From positions 1 through 64,000 of the forward strand of contig JANNNE010000211.1 in the NCBI GenBank assembly GCA_031398385.1: 64,000 nucleotides of DNA, given 5' to 3'. The notes under the pieces were generated by a model. The model did no database searches and was not told the DNA's origin. It was given only the letters and a program-made list of their open reading frames with translations. Origin of the DNA: Ideonella_A sp031398385 (GTDB taxonomy: Bacteria > Pseudomonadota > Gammaproteobacteria > Burkholderiales > Burkholderiaceae_C). Below, one piece after another: positions 1 to 8,784 of this stretch (position 1 is its first letter; each line of letters starts with the position of its first letter). The position numbers were made by a program, and so were the translations under genes.

Positions 1-377
1 CCGCCGCGGGTGCTGGCGTGGTAGTCCATTTCGCCGAGCGGGCCACGCAGGCGTATCCGGAATCCGGGCACCAGCGCCTGTGTGTAAACCATGCCCGGCG
101 CGGGACAGCCGATGCTGGCATCGGGCCACGTGACCGCCTCGGCACCGAGCACTTCCAGCGTCACAGCGGTGTTCGGGCTGCGCGCGGCAGCGTCCTCGCG
201 AGCGGCCTGCACGGCCTTCTCGAGGGTCCACTCAGCGGGCATGCCGGGCGTGGAACGGGGAGCAGGTGCCGCCGCCTGCGCGCCGGGCGCCAGCGCCGGT
301 GGCGAAGCGCAGGCGACGGTCAGCAAAGCCAAGGTTCCGACAACGACGGTCAGGCATCGGGGGCTGGATTTCGACAT
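1..377 (-). CDS. Exported (possibly lipo-)protein, 3' end beyond window
   Basis: Partial gene: it starts at 377 and runs off the left edge, leaving about 125 codons. The N-terminus has a short polar region and a hydrophobic stretch ending in LTVAC (Cys23), so export is likely and lipidation possible, although Thr at -3 is not a good lipobox residue. An Ala/Pro-rich linker follows, then a conserved-looking block with GCPxPG near residues 90-95 and PGFRI near 104-108, a pattern seen in small uncharacterised exported proteobacterial proteins. An AGG lies just upstream of the ATG. It lies 43 nt beyond the ypfJ-type gene on the same strand. I cannot assign a function. Confidence 0.6.
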   Translation of the reverse strand, partial: MSKSSPRCLTVVVGTLALLTVACASPPALAPGAQAAAPAPRSTPGMPAEWTLEKAVQAAREDAAARSPNTAVTLEVLGAEAVTWPDASIGCPAPGMVYTQALVPGFRIRLRGPLGEMDYHASTRG

Positions 378-420
378 GCCTCATGATGCACCCGAACCGC
401 GGCCCTTGCAGCCCGGGGCT

Positions 421-1296
421 TCAAAGCTGCCGCGCATCGAAGGTATTGCAATCGGCCATCCGCCCCGACGCCAGGCCGCGCTTGAACCAGGCCACGCGCT
501 GCGCACTGCTGCCGTGGGTGAAGCTTTCGGGCCGGACCGTCCCGGCCGACTGCCGTTGCAGCGCATCGTCGCCGATCTGCGAGGCGGCGTTCAGCCCTTC
601 CTCGATATCGCCCTGCTCGAGCCAGCCTTTCGCCTGCTGAGACTGCGCAGCCCAGATGCCGGCGAAACAGTCGGCCTGCAGTTCGAGCCTGACGCTGAGC
701 GCATTTTGTTGCGCCTGACTGACCCGGCCGCGCATCGCGTCGACCTTGCCGGAAATGCCGAGCAGGTGCTGCACATGGTGACCGACCTCGTGCGCGACCA
801 CGTAGGCCTGCGCAAAGTCACCCGGTGCACCGAGGCGATTGCGCATCGTGTCGTAGAAGCTCAGGTCGATATAGACCTGTTCGTCACCCGGACAGTAGAA
901 CGGCCCCATCGCCGATTCGCCTCGGCCACACGCTGTCGGATAACTGCCACGAAAGATATTCAGGCGAGGTGCGCGGTAACTCATGCCGGCAGTCTTGAAA
1001 TTTTCGGTCCAGACATCCTCCGTGCTGGCCAGGATGGCGGCGACGAAGCGGGCCGAGGTGTCATCGGCCGCTGGCGCCTGGCCCTCGGTTCTCGCGGATG
1101 TTGAGCCCGGCGCGCCGCCGTCGAGCAGGCCGAGCACCGTCAGCGGATTGACGCCGAAGATCCAGCCAGCCACCAGCGCCACCACCACCGAACCGATTCC
1201 GATGCTGCGCCCGCCGCCCAGACCCCTGCCGCGGCCGCCGCCGCTGCCACGAACGTCGCGGACATTCTCGCTTTCGCGCTGACCCTGCCATTTCAT
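421..1296 (-). CDS. ypfJ: Neutral zinc metallopeptidase, YpfJ family
   Basis: 291 codons. The family (Pfam Zn_peptidase, putative neutral zinc metallopeptidase, E. coli YpfJ) is recognised by its layout. A polar N-terminus rich in Gly and Arg (1-30) is followed by one transmembrane segment at about 33-55. The catalytic domain has the zinc-binding HEVGH at 169-173 and a downstream ELQADCFAG motif supplying the third ligand region. The paired cysteines around residues 123 and 135 are also typical. It is expected to be an inner-membrane-anchored peptidase facing the periplasm; its substrate is unknown. The ATG has a good AAGGAG six bases upstream. No partner gene for it is obvious in the neighbourhood. 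Confidence 0.9.
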   Translation of the reverse strand: MKWQGQRESENVRDVRGSGGGRGRGLGGGRSIGIGSVVVALVAGWIFGVNPLTVLGLLDGGAPGSTSARTEGQAPAADDTSARFVAAILASTEDVWTENFKTAGMSYRAPRLNIFRGSYPTACGRGESAMGPFYCPGDEQVYIDLSFYDTMRNRLGAPGDFAQAYVVAHEVGHHVQHLLGISGKVDAMRGRVSQAQQNALSVRLELQADCFAGIWAAQSQQAKGWLEQGDIEEGLNAASQIGDDALQRQSAGTVRPESFTHGSSAQRVAWFKRGLASGRMADCNTFDARQL

Positions 1297-1437
1297 CGCA
1301 TGCTCCTTATTGGTACGTCCTCAAGGGCTCGATTCCTGGACGAAACAGCCGTGTCCGGCAATGACGTTGTCCCACTCCATCGTTCCGTCCGCTGACGCCT
1401 TCTGCGCGGGCGCGCACCGAACGGGTTCAGCAGACGG

Positions 1438-2007
<570 letters not shown>

Positions 2008-2076
2008 CGGAATCGGATCGCAGGGGCTGCGCGGGTGCGCCGCATCGGATGATTCTAGGTTCCCGCCGTCTCGGCC

Positions 2077-2919
2077 TCAAACCGGCACGCGTTTCGGCTC
2101 AGGCTGTGCGTCGAAGCGGTCGAATCCGCAGTAGCAGATGAAGTGGCGATTGGTCGCCCGGCCGAACAGCGCCAGCCCCAGGCGTTGGGCCACTTCGTGA
2201 CCCATCTGCGTGATACCGCTGCGCGAAACCACCACCGGCACACCCATTTGCGCCGCCTTGATCACCATCTCGCTGGTCAGACGGCCGGTCGTGTAGAAGA
2301 TCTTGTCGCCGCCTTTCATGTCGCGCAAGGCCATCCAGCCGGCAATCGTGTCGATGGCGTTGTGCCGGCCGACATCCTCGACGAAATGCAGCAGTTCAGC
2401 CTGCCGGAACAGCGCGCAACCATGCACCGATCCGGCCGACTTGTAGGTACTCTCCTGCTGTCTGATCGCGTCGAGCAACGCGTACAGCGTGTGCTGACTG
2501 AGGCGCGCCGATGGATCGTGGGCAGGCGGCAGCTGCACCGTATCGAGGGCCCCCATCAAGTCGCCGAAAACCGTACCCTGCCCACACCCGGTGGTCACGA
2601 CGCGCTTGGCGGTTTTTTCCTCGAAGTCCGCGATGCCACCGCGGGTCTTGACTGCCGCGGCGCCCACTTCCCAGTCGACGGTGATCGAATCGATCGAATC
2701 GATCGATTCGACCAGACGCTGATTGCACAGGTAACCCAGCACCAGAAGTTCAGGCGCTGCGCCAAGCGTCATCAGTGTCACAAGCTCACGTTTGTCGACA
2801 AAAATCGTCAACGCACGCTCGGCCGGGATCGCGATTTCGCGCCGAGTTCCGAACTCATCGAGCGCGTTGATCGCATGTGTCAACGGCGCTCGGGCGTCGG
2901 TCAAACGAGGCAATCTCAT
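2077..2919 (-). CDS. fdhD: Formate dehydrogenase accessory sulfurtransferase FdhD
   Basis: 280 residues. FdhD transfers sulfur from IscS to the molybdenum bis-MGD cofactor before it is inserted into formate dehydrogenase. Visible family features are the N-terminal strand set, TGCGQGT at about residues 111-117 in the place of the usual CGxC loop, SVHGCALF, the VGRHNAIDT motif and FYTTGRLTSEMVIKAAQMG. Only the first cysteine of the CxxC loop seen in E. coli FdhD is present. It follows the formate dehydrogenase operon on the same strand, which fits its role. A 9-bp tandem repeat encodes SID units at about residues 72-80. The start at 2919 has little Shine-Dalgarno support. Confidence 0.93.
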   Translation of the reverse strand: MRLPRLTDARAPLTHAINALDEFGTRREIAIPAERALTIFVDKRELVTLMTLGAAPELLVLGYLCNQRLVESIDSIDSITVDWEVGAAAVKTRGGIADFEEKTAKRVVTTGCGQGTVFGDLMGALDTVQLPPAHDPSARLSQHTLYALLDAIRQQESTYKSAGSVHGCALFRQAELLHFVEDVGRHNAIDTIAGWMALRDMKGGDKIFYTTGRLTSEMVIKAAQMGVPVVVSRSGITQMGHEVAQRLGLALFGRATNRHFICYCGFDRFDAQPEPKRVPV

Positions 2920-3009
2920 GCAGCAACCCTAAACGAAAACGCCAGCGCCGCTTGCTGCGGTTCGCGAATCGCCCAATTGCCTTCCCCCGAAAACCGGTAG
3001 GAAAGGCGG

Positions 3010-3023
3010 CCTCGCTGCGAGGT
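3010..3023 (-). terminator. Weak GC hairpin after the small exported protein gene
   Basis: Directly after the stop codon at 3024, reading on the minus strand, a 5-bp perfect stem (CCTCG/CGAGG) with a 3-nt loop is followed by a run containing CCTTTCC. It could be a weak terminator between the formate dehydrogenase operon and fdhD, but there is no proper U-tract. Confidence 0.25.
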
Positions 3024-3407
3024 TCAGGACTTCGCGGCGGATGCCGCGCCGGTAGCTGCCGGCAGAGTCGTTGCCGGGGGCGAATGCGCCCCGGCCTTCT
3101 CCAAGCCGGGCGCGGTCGGGGTAGCTGCCACGTAAGGTCCCGGATCGGCACACACCTCGGCGGCGGCAACCATCGGCGCGGCTGCTTCCGTGGCGGTCGG
3201 CAGCCGCTTTGCGCGGTAGCTCGCTGCCGCCCGGTCCTGCGCTTTGCAAAGCTGAAACGACGCGATCTTGTTGCTCCAGGCCGTCTTGGCAGCTGCTTCA
3301 GCCGCCTTGGCCTTGGCTTCTTCGCTGGGTGGCGGGAGCTTGGCCAGCGCCAGCTGCGCGGAAAACAGGCAAGCCACAACAAGGGTCAGACGCGAGACAG
3401 TAGACAT
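3024..3407 (-). CDS. Small periplasmic protein, function unknown
   Basis: 127 residues when started at the ATG at 3407, which I prefer over the upstream in-frame start at 3500 because it begins a clear signal peptide (MSTVSRLTLVVACLFSAQLALA) and has AGGA upstream. The mature protein is rich in Ala, Pro and Lys. It contains two cysteines (in QLCKAQ and EVCADPG) and a low-complexity C-terminus. It lies 89 nt downstream of the cytochrome subunit of formate dehydrogenase, so it may be co-transcribed with it. I do not recognise a family; a periplasmic accessory role is only a guess from position. Confidence 0.6.
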   Translation of the reverse strand: MSTVSRLTLVVACLFSAQLALAKLPPPSEEAKAKAAEAAAKTAWSNKIASFQLCKAQDRAAASYRAKRLPTATEAAAPMVAAAEVCADPGPYVAATPTAPGLEKAGAHSPPATTLPAATGAASAAKS

Positions 3408-3496
3408 GGGGAACGGTCCTGTTGGTCCTGTTGATTCGGACGGGTGCGAGGTGACGATCGCCTGCATCGCGGGTCGATTCTCGACGCGAAGCGGCG

Positions 3497-4627
3497 TCAA
3501 CGCGGCATCACGATCGGCGCCGCTTCCGGCTCGCCGGGGGGCCGGCTGCGTTGCGCCGGAATCTTTCCACGCTTGATGTCTTCGTACCAGAGCGCGTGAT
3601 GTTCCTCGGCCCAGGCCTCGTCGACATAGCCGTTGCGCATCGCCCGGTAGGCCCCGCGCATGCCGATCGTTCCCATGTAGATGTGGCCGAGGAACATCGC
3701 CATCATCAGCATCGTGGCCACGCCGTGCACCATGTGCGCAACCTGCATGTCACTGCGCAGGTAGTCCATCCCCGGCAGGATCTTGTCGAGGTACAGACCC
3801 GATCCCACGACCACCGCGCCGAGCAGCAGCACCCCGCCCCAGAAGACCACCTTTTCACCAGCATTGAAGCGGTGCGACGGCACTTCGCGATCGCTGAACA
3901 TGCCACCAGCAGTTCGGATCCAGACAAAATCGACCTTGTTCGGGAAGTTGTCCTTCAGGAAGGTGAAGAACACGATGATCAGCGACACCACGAACAGCGG
4001 GCCGACGAAATTGTGCGCAGTCTTCAGCGCATAGGTGAGCCAGCCGAACAAGGTGCCACCGATGATCGGCAACAGCAGGAATTTGCCGAAGGCCATCACC
4101 AGCCCGGAAATCGCCAGAACCACGAATGCGGTGGCATTCGACCAGTGCGCCGCACGCTCGAACGGCGTGAACCGCTCGATGCGCCGGCCGGCCCGGGCAT
4201 GCTCGTGGCCGAGCGGCCCCTTGGTGACAAAGAAGATCGCCAGCGCCAGCAGCACGATGATGACCAGCGCCGCACCATAGGGAATGATCCAGTCGTTGCG
4301 CACCTGTCGCCAGGCTTCGCCGGCAGTGGTCAGGTTCGATCCAGGGTATTGCACCAGTTCCTGGATCAAAACCCCTTTTTCTTCGCCAGGAAGATTCGAG
4401 ACACCCTTGCCATCCCGCACGGCGCGCCAGAACGGGGCATTGTTGCCGGGCTGGCTCTTGGCGCGCTCGGCATTGCTGTCGTCGGGATTCGGGGCGGCTG
4501 GCGCGACGAAACCGGCCGGCGGTCCGGCCGGCGCGGTGGTCTGAGCCTGCAGCGCGGCGGGAGCAGCCAGCCCCAGAACCAGCAGCAAGGTAAATCCGGC
4601 AGTCGCTCGCGAGATCAGGCTGTGCAT
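3497..4627 (-). CDS. fdhC: Formate dehydrogenase cytochrome b subunit (gamma)
   Basis: 376 residues. This is the membrane subunit that passes electrons from the Fe-S subunit through two b-type hemes to quinone. A signal peptide (about 1-28) and a hydrophilic segment of about 90 residues precede the four-helix cytochrome b561-type core (FdnI family). Histidines in heme-binding positions are visible in ERAAHWSNA, TAHNFVGP, QVAHMVHGV and LGHIYMG. It is longer than E. coli FdnI (217 residues) because of the N-terminal extension, which is common in the proteobacterial FDH3-type gamma subunits. It is the last structural gene of the operon, 12 nt after the small lipoprotein gene. Confidence 0.92.
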   Translation of the reverse strand: MHSLISRATAGFTLLLVLGLAAPAALQAQTTAPAGPPAGFVAPAAPNPDDSNAERAKSQPGNNAPFWRAVRDGKGVSNLPGEEKGVLIQELVQYPGSNLTTAGEAWRQVRNDWIIPYGAALVIIVLLALAIFFVTKGPLGHEHARAGRRIERFTPFERAAHWSNATAFVVLAISGLVMAFGKFLLLPIIGGTLFGWLTYALKTAHNFVGPLFVVSLIIVFFTFLKDNFPNKVDFVWIRTAGGMFSDREVPSHRFNAGEKVVFWGGVLLLGAVVVGSGLYLDKILPGMDYLRSDMQVAHMVHGVATMLMMAMFLGHIYMGTIGMRGAYRAMRNGYVDEAWAEEHHALWYEDIKRGKIPAQRSRPPGEPEAAPIVMPR

Positions 4628-4639
4628 GGGATTCCCTTG

Positions 4640-4888
4640 CTATCTGGCTGCGTAGTCGTTTTGGCCCTGGGTGGTCCGCGCGTTGATCTGAGCCTCCCAG
4701 GCGGCCCGGTCCCCGCTGGCTTTCCAGCCCGGGGCCGAGTACGCGGGCAGGGCCTCGGCACTGACTGCCCACGCGGCGTTATCAGATAGGCGGACCGATC
4801 GATCGCTGGTCTGGGGCGTTTCGCCACACGCTCCGAGCATCAACAACGCCGCGATCGACACACCAAGAATCGGCGGGCCGGCCCTCAC
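4640..4888 (-). CDS. Small lipoprotein between FDH Fe-S and cytochrome subunits
   Basis: 82 codons starting at a GTG at 4888 that overlaps the stop of the Fe-S subunit gene (GTGA), so translation is probably coupled. The product begins VRAGPPILGVSIAALLMLGAC: a short basic start, a hydrophobic stretch and a good lipobox LGAC with Cys21. The mature part is about 60 polar residues, with several Trp and Ala and no recognisable fold. Its position inside the operon suggests an accessory of the periplasmic enzyme, perhaps for assembly or anchoring. That is inference; I do not recognise a named family. Confidence 0.7.
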   Translation of the reverse strand: MRAGPPILGVSIAALLMLGACGETPQTSDRSVRLSDNAAWAVSAEALPAYSAPGWKASGDRAAWEAQINARTTQGQNDYAAR

Positions 4889-5541
4889 TTCTTCACCTCG
4901 CCGTTGGGCGCCACTGCGGATCCGTTGGTCGGTGCCCCGGCCGCGGCAGTCTGCGTCGGCTTGCCATAGGCCGTACCCCAGCCCCAGACTTCGCTGCCCT
5001 TGCCACGCACCAGCACCCGGTTGCGCAGGATGTCGGCAACGACATCGCCGTCGCCGCCGAGCAGCGCCTTGGTCGAACACATTTCGGCGCAGGCCGGCAG
5101 CTTGCCCTCGGAAAGGCGGTTGCGACCGTATTTGCTCATTTCGGCATCACTGCCGTTGGCTTCCGGTCCGCCTGCGCAGAAGGTGCACTTGTCCATCTTG
5201 CCGCGCATGCCGAACTCGCCGTTGGCGGGAAACTGCGGCGCGCCGAACGGACAGGCATAGGAACAGTAGCCGCAGCCGATGCAGATGTCCTTGTCGTGCA
5301 GCACCACACCGTCGTCGGTGCGATAGAAGCAGTCGACCGGGCAGACCGCCATGCACGGCGCATCCGAGCAGTGCATGCACGCCACCGAGATGCTTTTTTC
5401 ACCGGGTATGCCGTCGTTCATCGTCACCACGCGGCGCCGATTGACGCCCCATGGCACATTGTTCTCGGCCTTGCAGGCGGTGACGCAGCCGTTGCACTCG
5501 ATGCAACGCTCGGCGTCGCAGATGAACTTCATTCTTGCCAT
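4885..5541 (-). CDS. fdhB: Formate dehydrogenase Fe-S subunit (beta)
   Basis: 218 residues with four [4Fe-4S] cysteine sets of the DMSO-reductase partner type: CIECNGCVTACK (about 14-25), CSDAPCMAVCPVDC, CIGCGYCSYACPF and a terminal pair spread over CTFC and CAEMC. It carries electrons from the catalytic subunit to the cytochrome b subunit. There is no Tat signal, so it is probably exported by hitch-hiking with the catalytic subunit. It lacks the C-terminal membrane helix of E. coli FdnH and ends in a flexible Ala/Gly tail, as in other FDH3-type beta subunits. The gene follows fdhA by 37 nt. Confidence 0.93.
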   Translation of the reverse strand: MARMKFICDAERCIECNGCVTACKAENNVPWGVNRRRVVTMNDGIPGEKSISVACMHCSDAPCMAVCPVDCFYRTDDGVVLHDKDICIGCGYCSYACPFGAPQFPANGEFGMRGKMDKCTFCAGGPEANGSDAEMSKYGRNRLSEGKLPACAEMCSTKALLGGDGDVVADILRNRVLVRGKGSEVWGWGTAYGKPTQTAAAGAPTNGSAVAPNGEVKK

Positions 5542-5578
5542 GGGTTTCTCCGTTGCACGATGGTTTGCTGGACGCTGA

Positions 5579-8545
5579 TCAGGCAGCCTTCTGGATCTGG
5601 CACACCGTGGTCTTGGTTTCCTGCATCATCGTGACGGCGTCATAGCCGTAGGTGGTGCCCGAGTTGACCGATTCGCCGCGAATCACGGGATACGCGCCGT
5701 CGGGGTAGTACTTGAGAAGGTCGACGCCCTGCCAGTGTCCCGAAAAGTGGAACGGCAGGAACACGGTGGTCCGATCGACCCGCTCGGTGACCATCGCCTG
5801 CACCTCGAGCTTCGCGCCCGAGGGTGTAGTGACCCACACGGTATCGCCGTTGCGGATGCCGCGATCATTGGCACTGGCCGGATTGATCTCGACGAACATG
5901 TGCTGCTGCAACTCGGCCAGCCAGGGATTGGATCGGGTTTCTTCGCCACCTCCCTCGTACTCCACCAGGCGGCCGGACGTCATGATCAGCGGATATTGCT
6001 TGCCGATGTCGATGTTCTTTTCCTGCACGCTCTTGTACAAGGTCGGCAGCCGCCAGAACGCCTTCTTGTCGTCGTGGGTCGGATACTTGGCGACCAGATC
6101 GGGGCGGGTCGAATAAAGCGCCTCGCGATGCTGCGGGATCGGATCCGGAAAATTCCAGACCACCGCACGCGCCTTCGCGTTACCGAACGGATGGCAACCA
6201 TGTGCCATGGTGACGCGCTGAATGCCTCCGGTCAGATCGGTCTTCCAGTTCTTGCCTTCGGCGCCCGCTTTCTCCGCCTCTGTGAGGTCGTTCCACCAGC
6301 CCAGCTTCTTCAGGAAGACATGGTCGAATTCAGGATAGCCGGTGGTGATTTCGGCACCCATCGAGAACGAACCATCTTCGGCCAGCAGGTTGACACCGTC
6401 GCGTTCGACACCGAAGTTCGCGCGGAAGTTGCCGCCGCCGTCCATCACGTGTTTCGACGGGTCGTAAAGGTTGGGCGACCCCGGATGCTTCAGCTCGGGG
6501 GTGCCGAAGCACGGCCACGGCAGGCCGAAATAATCGCCGTCGAGCTTGTAGCCGGTTTCCTTGTCGACGCCACCCTTGGCCTTCAGCGTCTTGACATCGA
6601 ACACATGCATATTGCGCATGTGGGCTTTCAGGCGCTCGGGGCTCTGGCCGGTGTAACCGATGGTCCAGACCGCGCGGTTGATTTCGCGCAACACCGACTC
6701 CATCTCGGGCTCCATCATGCCGCCCTTGCCCGCCACCATTTTGAGCGACTTCGTGAACTCCTTGTCGAAGCCGAGTTTCTGCGCCAGCTGATACATGATC
6801 ATGTGATCGGTGCGCGATTCCCACAACGGCTCAATCACTTTCTCGCGCCACTGGAGCGAACGGTTCGACGCCGTGACCGAACCCGAGGTCTCGAACTGCG
6901 TGCACGCCGGCAGCATGTAGACCGCGCGATTCGGGTTGACGTCCTCGGCCTTGCCGGGCATCGCCGCCATCGCCGACGTCGCCGACGGATACGGGTCGAC
7001 GACGACCAGCAGGTCGAGCTTGTCCATCGCGCGCTTCATGTCCAGCCCGCGCGACTGCGAGTTCGGCGCGTGGCCCCAGAAGAACAGGCCGCGCAGGTTG
7101 CTGTCCTGGTCGATCAGGTCGTTTTTCTCCAGCACGCCGTCGATCCAGCGCGAGACGGTCATGCCCGACGTGGTCAGCATGCCCGGCGCATAGCGGCCCT
7201 TGATCCACTCGTAGTCGAGGTCCCAGACCTTGGCGTAGTGTTTCCACGAGCCTTCGGCCAGACCGTAGTAGCCCGGCAGCGAATCCGGGTTCGGCCCGAC
7301 GTCGGTTGCACCTTGCACGTTGTCGTGGCCACGGAAGATGTTGGCGCCGCCACCGCTTTTGCCGATGTTGCCCAGCGCCAGTTGCAGGATGCACGACGCG
7401 CGCACCATTGCATTGCCGATCGTGTGCTGGGTCTGGCCCATGCACCAGACGATGGTGCTCGGGCGGTTCTCGGCCATCGTGCGTGCGGCCTGCAAGCAGG
7501 TTGCCTCGTCGACGCCACAGGCCTCGAGCACCTTGTCCGGTGTCCACTTGGCCATCACGTCCTCGCGCACCTTGTCCATGCCGTAGACGCGATCGTTGAT
7601 GTACTGTTTGTCTTCCCAGCCGTTGTTGAATACGTGATACAGCACGCCGAACAGGAACGGGATGTCGCTGCCGGAACGGATGCGAATGTATTGATCGGCC
7701 TTCGCTGCGGTACGCGTGAACCGGGGATCGACGACGATCATCTTGGTGCCGGTCTCCTTCGCGTGCAGCATGTGCAGCATCGACACCGGGTGCGCCTCGG
7801 CGGCGTTCGAGCCGATGTACAACGCCGCTTTCGAATTGCGCATGTCGTTGTACGAATTGGTCATCGCACCGTAGCCCCAGGTGTTCGCGACACCGGCCAC
7901 CGTGGTCGAGTGGCAGATCCGTGCCTGGTGGTCGGTATTGTTGCTGCCCCACATGCTGACCCACTTGCGCATCAGGTAGGCCTGCTCGTTGTTGTGCTTG
8001 CTCGAGCCGACAACGAAGATCGAGTCGGGTCCGCTGTCCTTGCGCAGCTCGAGCATCTTGGCGCTTATCTCGTTCAGCGCCTGATCCCAACTGATGCGCT
8101 GGTACTTGCCGCCGACCAGTTTCATCGGGGTGCGCAGCCGATATTCGCCATGGCCATGCTCGCGCAGGCCGGCGCCCTTGCAACAATGTGCGCCCAGGTT
8201 GATCGGCGAATCTAACACCGGCTCCTGGCGCACCCAGACCCCGTTCTCGACCACCGCATCGACCGCGCAGCCGACGGAACAATGGCCGCAGACCGTACGC
8301 TTGACTTCAACCTTGCGGCTGCCGTCGCCGGCCGGCTTGGCCGGATCGGCGGCCTCGGCCTTCTGCACCAGCGTCAGCTGCGAGGTGGCGACGCCGACCC
8401 CCACCCCGAGGCCCGACCGGCGCAGGAAGGCCCGTCGGTCCATGGTCGGGATGGCGCGCGAGACACCACGCTGCAGGCTGTTGACAAGATCGGAACGGCT
8501 GCCGTCCGATCGGGAAGTCGAAGAGGTCTTGCGGGTGAGCAACAT
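5579..8545 (-). CDS. fdhA: Formate dehydrogenase catalytic subunit (Cys-type, Tat-exported)
   Basis: 988 residues. It oxidises formate to CO2 at a molybdenum or tungsten bis-MGD site. A twin-arginine signal (DRRAFLRRSG at about 36-45) directs it across the membrane. An N-terminal [4Fe-4S] motif follows (CGHCSVGC at 86-93 and Cys121/122). The active-site stretch ARICHSTTVAG places Cys211 (TGC at 7913-7915) where E. coli FdnG has selenocysteine, so no Sec machinery is needed. The conserved GAMTNSYNDMRN lies just after it. The C-terminal molydopterin dinucleotide-binding domain is recognisable around EYEGGGEETRSNPWLAELQ. It follows the small Tat-target gene by 26 nt. Confidence 0.96.
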   Translation of the reverse strand: MLLTRKTSSTSRSDGSRSDLVNSLQRGVSRAIPTMDRRAFLRRSGLGVGVGVATSQLTLVQKAEAADPAKPAGDGSRKVEVKRTVCGHCSVGCAVDAVVENGVWVRQEPVLDSPINLGAHCCKGAGLREHGHGEYRLRTPMKLVGGKYQRISWDQALNEISAKMLELRKDSGPDSIFVVGSSKHNNEQAYLMRKWVSMWGSNNTDHQARICHSTTVAGVANTWGYGAMTNSYNDMRNSKAALYIGSNAAEAHPVSMLHMLHAKETGTKMIVVDPRFTRTAAKADQYIRIRSGSDIPFLFGVLYHVFNNGWEDKQYINDRVYGMDKVREDVMAKWTPDKVLEACGVDEATCLQAARTMAENRPSTIVWCMGQTQHTIGNAMVRASCILQLALGNIGKSGGGANIFRGHDNVQGATDVGPNPDSLPGYYGLAEGSWKHYAKVWDLDYEWIKGRYAPGMLTTSGMTVSRWIDGVLEKNDLIDQDSNLRGLFFWGHAPNSQSRGLDMKRAMDKLDLLVVVDPYPSATSAMAAMPGKAEDVNPNRAVYMLPACTQFETSGSVTASNRSLQWREKVIEPLWESRTDHMIMYQLAQKLGFDKEFTKSLKMVAGKGGMMEPEMESVLREINRAVWTIGYTGQSPERLKAHMRNMHVFDVKTLKAKGGVDKETGYKLDGDYFGLPWPCFGTPELKHPGSPNLYDPSKHVMDGGGNFRANFGVERDGVNLLAEDGSFSMGAEITTGYPEFDHVFLKKLGWWNDLTEAEKAGAEGKNWKTDLTGGIQRVTMAHGCHPFGNAKARAVVWNFPDPIPQHREALYSTRPDLVAKYPTHDDKKAFWRLPTLYKSVQEKNIDIGKQYPLIMTSGRLVEYEGGGEETRSNPWLAELQQHMFVEINPASANDRGIRNGDTVWVTTPSGAKLEVQAMVTERVDRTTVFLPFHFSGHWQGVDLLKYYPDGAYPVIRGESVNSGTTYGYDAVTMMQETKTTVCQIQKAA

Positions 8546-8571
8546 CGGAGTTCCTTGCGCGAACGAATCGA

Positions 8572-8784
8572 TCAGGCGCGAGCCGTCTGGTAGTACTGCT
8601 TCACGTGGTCGGTGACCTGATAACCATCGCCCTTCCGACGCTCCTGCGCATCAGCGGCGGCGACTTGCTTCGGGTCTGGCCGGACCAAAGGCACGGCGGC
8701 TGCCACGGCGGCGAGTGCCCCGGCGGTGCCGACCCCGGCGAATACCTTGCGGCGGGACAACTTGTTATCGGCTCGTTCGGACAT
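8572..8784 (-). CDS. Formate dehydrogenase region Tat-target protein
   Basis: 70 residues from the ATG at 8784, chosen because GGAG lies six bases upstream and the product then begins MSERADNKLSRRKVFAGVG. The twin-arginine motif SRRKVFAG (about 10-17) is followed by a hydrophobic Ala-rich stretch. This matches the short family known as formate dehydrogenase region TAT target, which regularly precedes FDH catalytic subunits in betaproteobacteria. The function is not established; a small subunit or assembly factor is usually assumed. It is the first gene of the fdh operon, so the operon promoter should lie upstream of 8784. Confidence 0.88.
   Translation of the reverse strand: MSERADNKLSRRKVFAGVGTAGALAAVAAAVPLVRPDPKQVAAADAQERRKGDGYQVTDHVKQYYQTARA

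Noticed and set aside
7913..7915. Possible selenocysteine in formate dehydrogenase
   Set aside because: The active-site codon is TGC (Cys), not TGA, and the reading frame is uninterrupted from start to stop.
5735..8215. Long open frame (826 codons) on the plus strand over fdhA
   Set aside because: It is antisense to a well-supported formate dehydrogenase gene. Its product is rich in Arg, His and Val without motifs, as expected for the mirror frame of GC-rich coding DNA.
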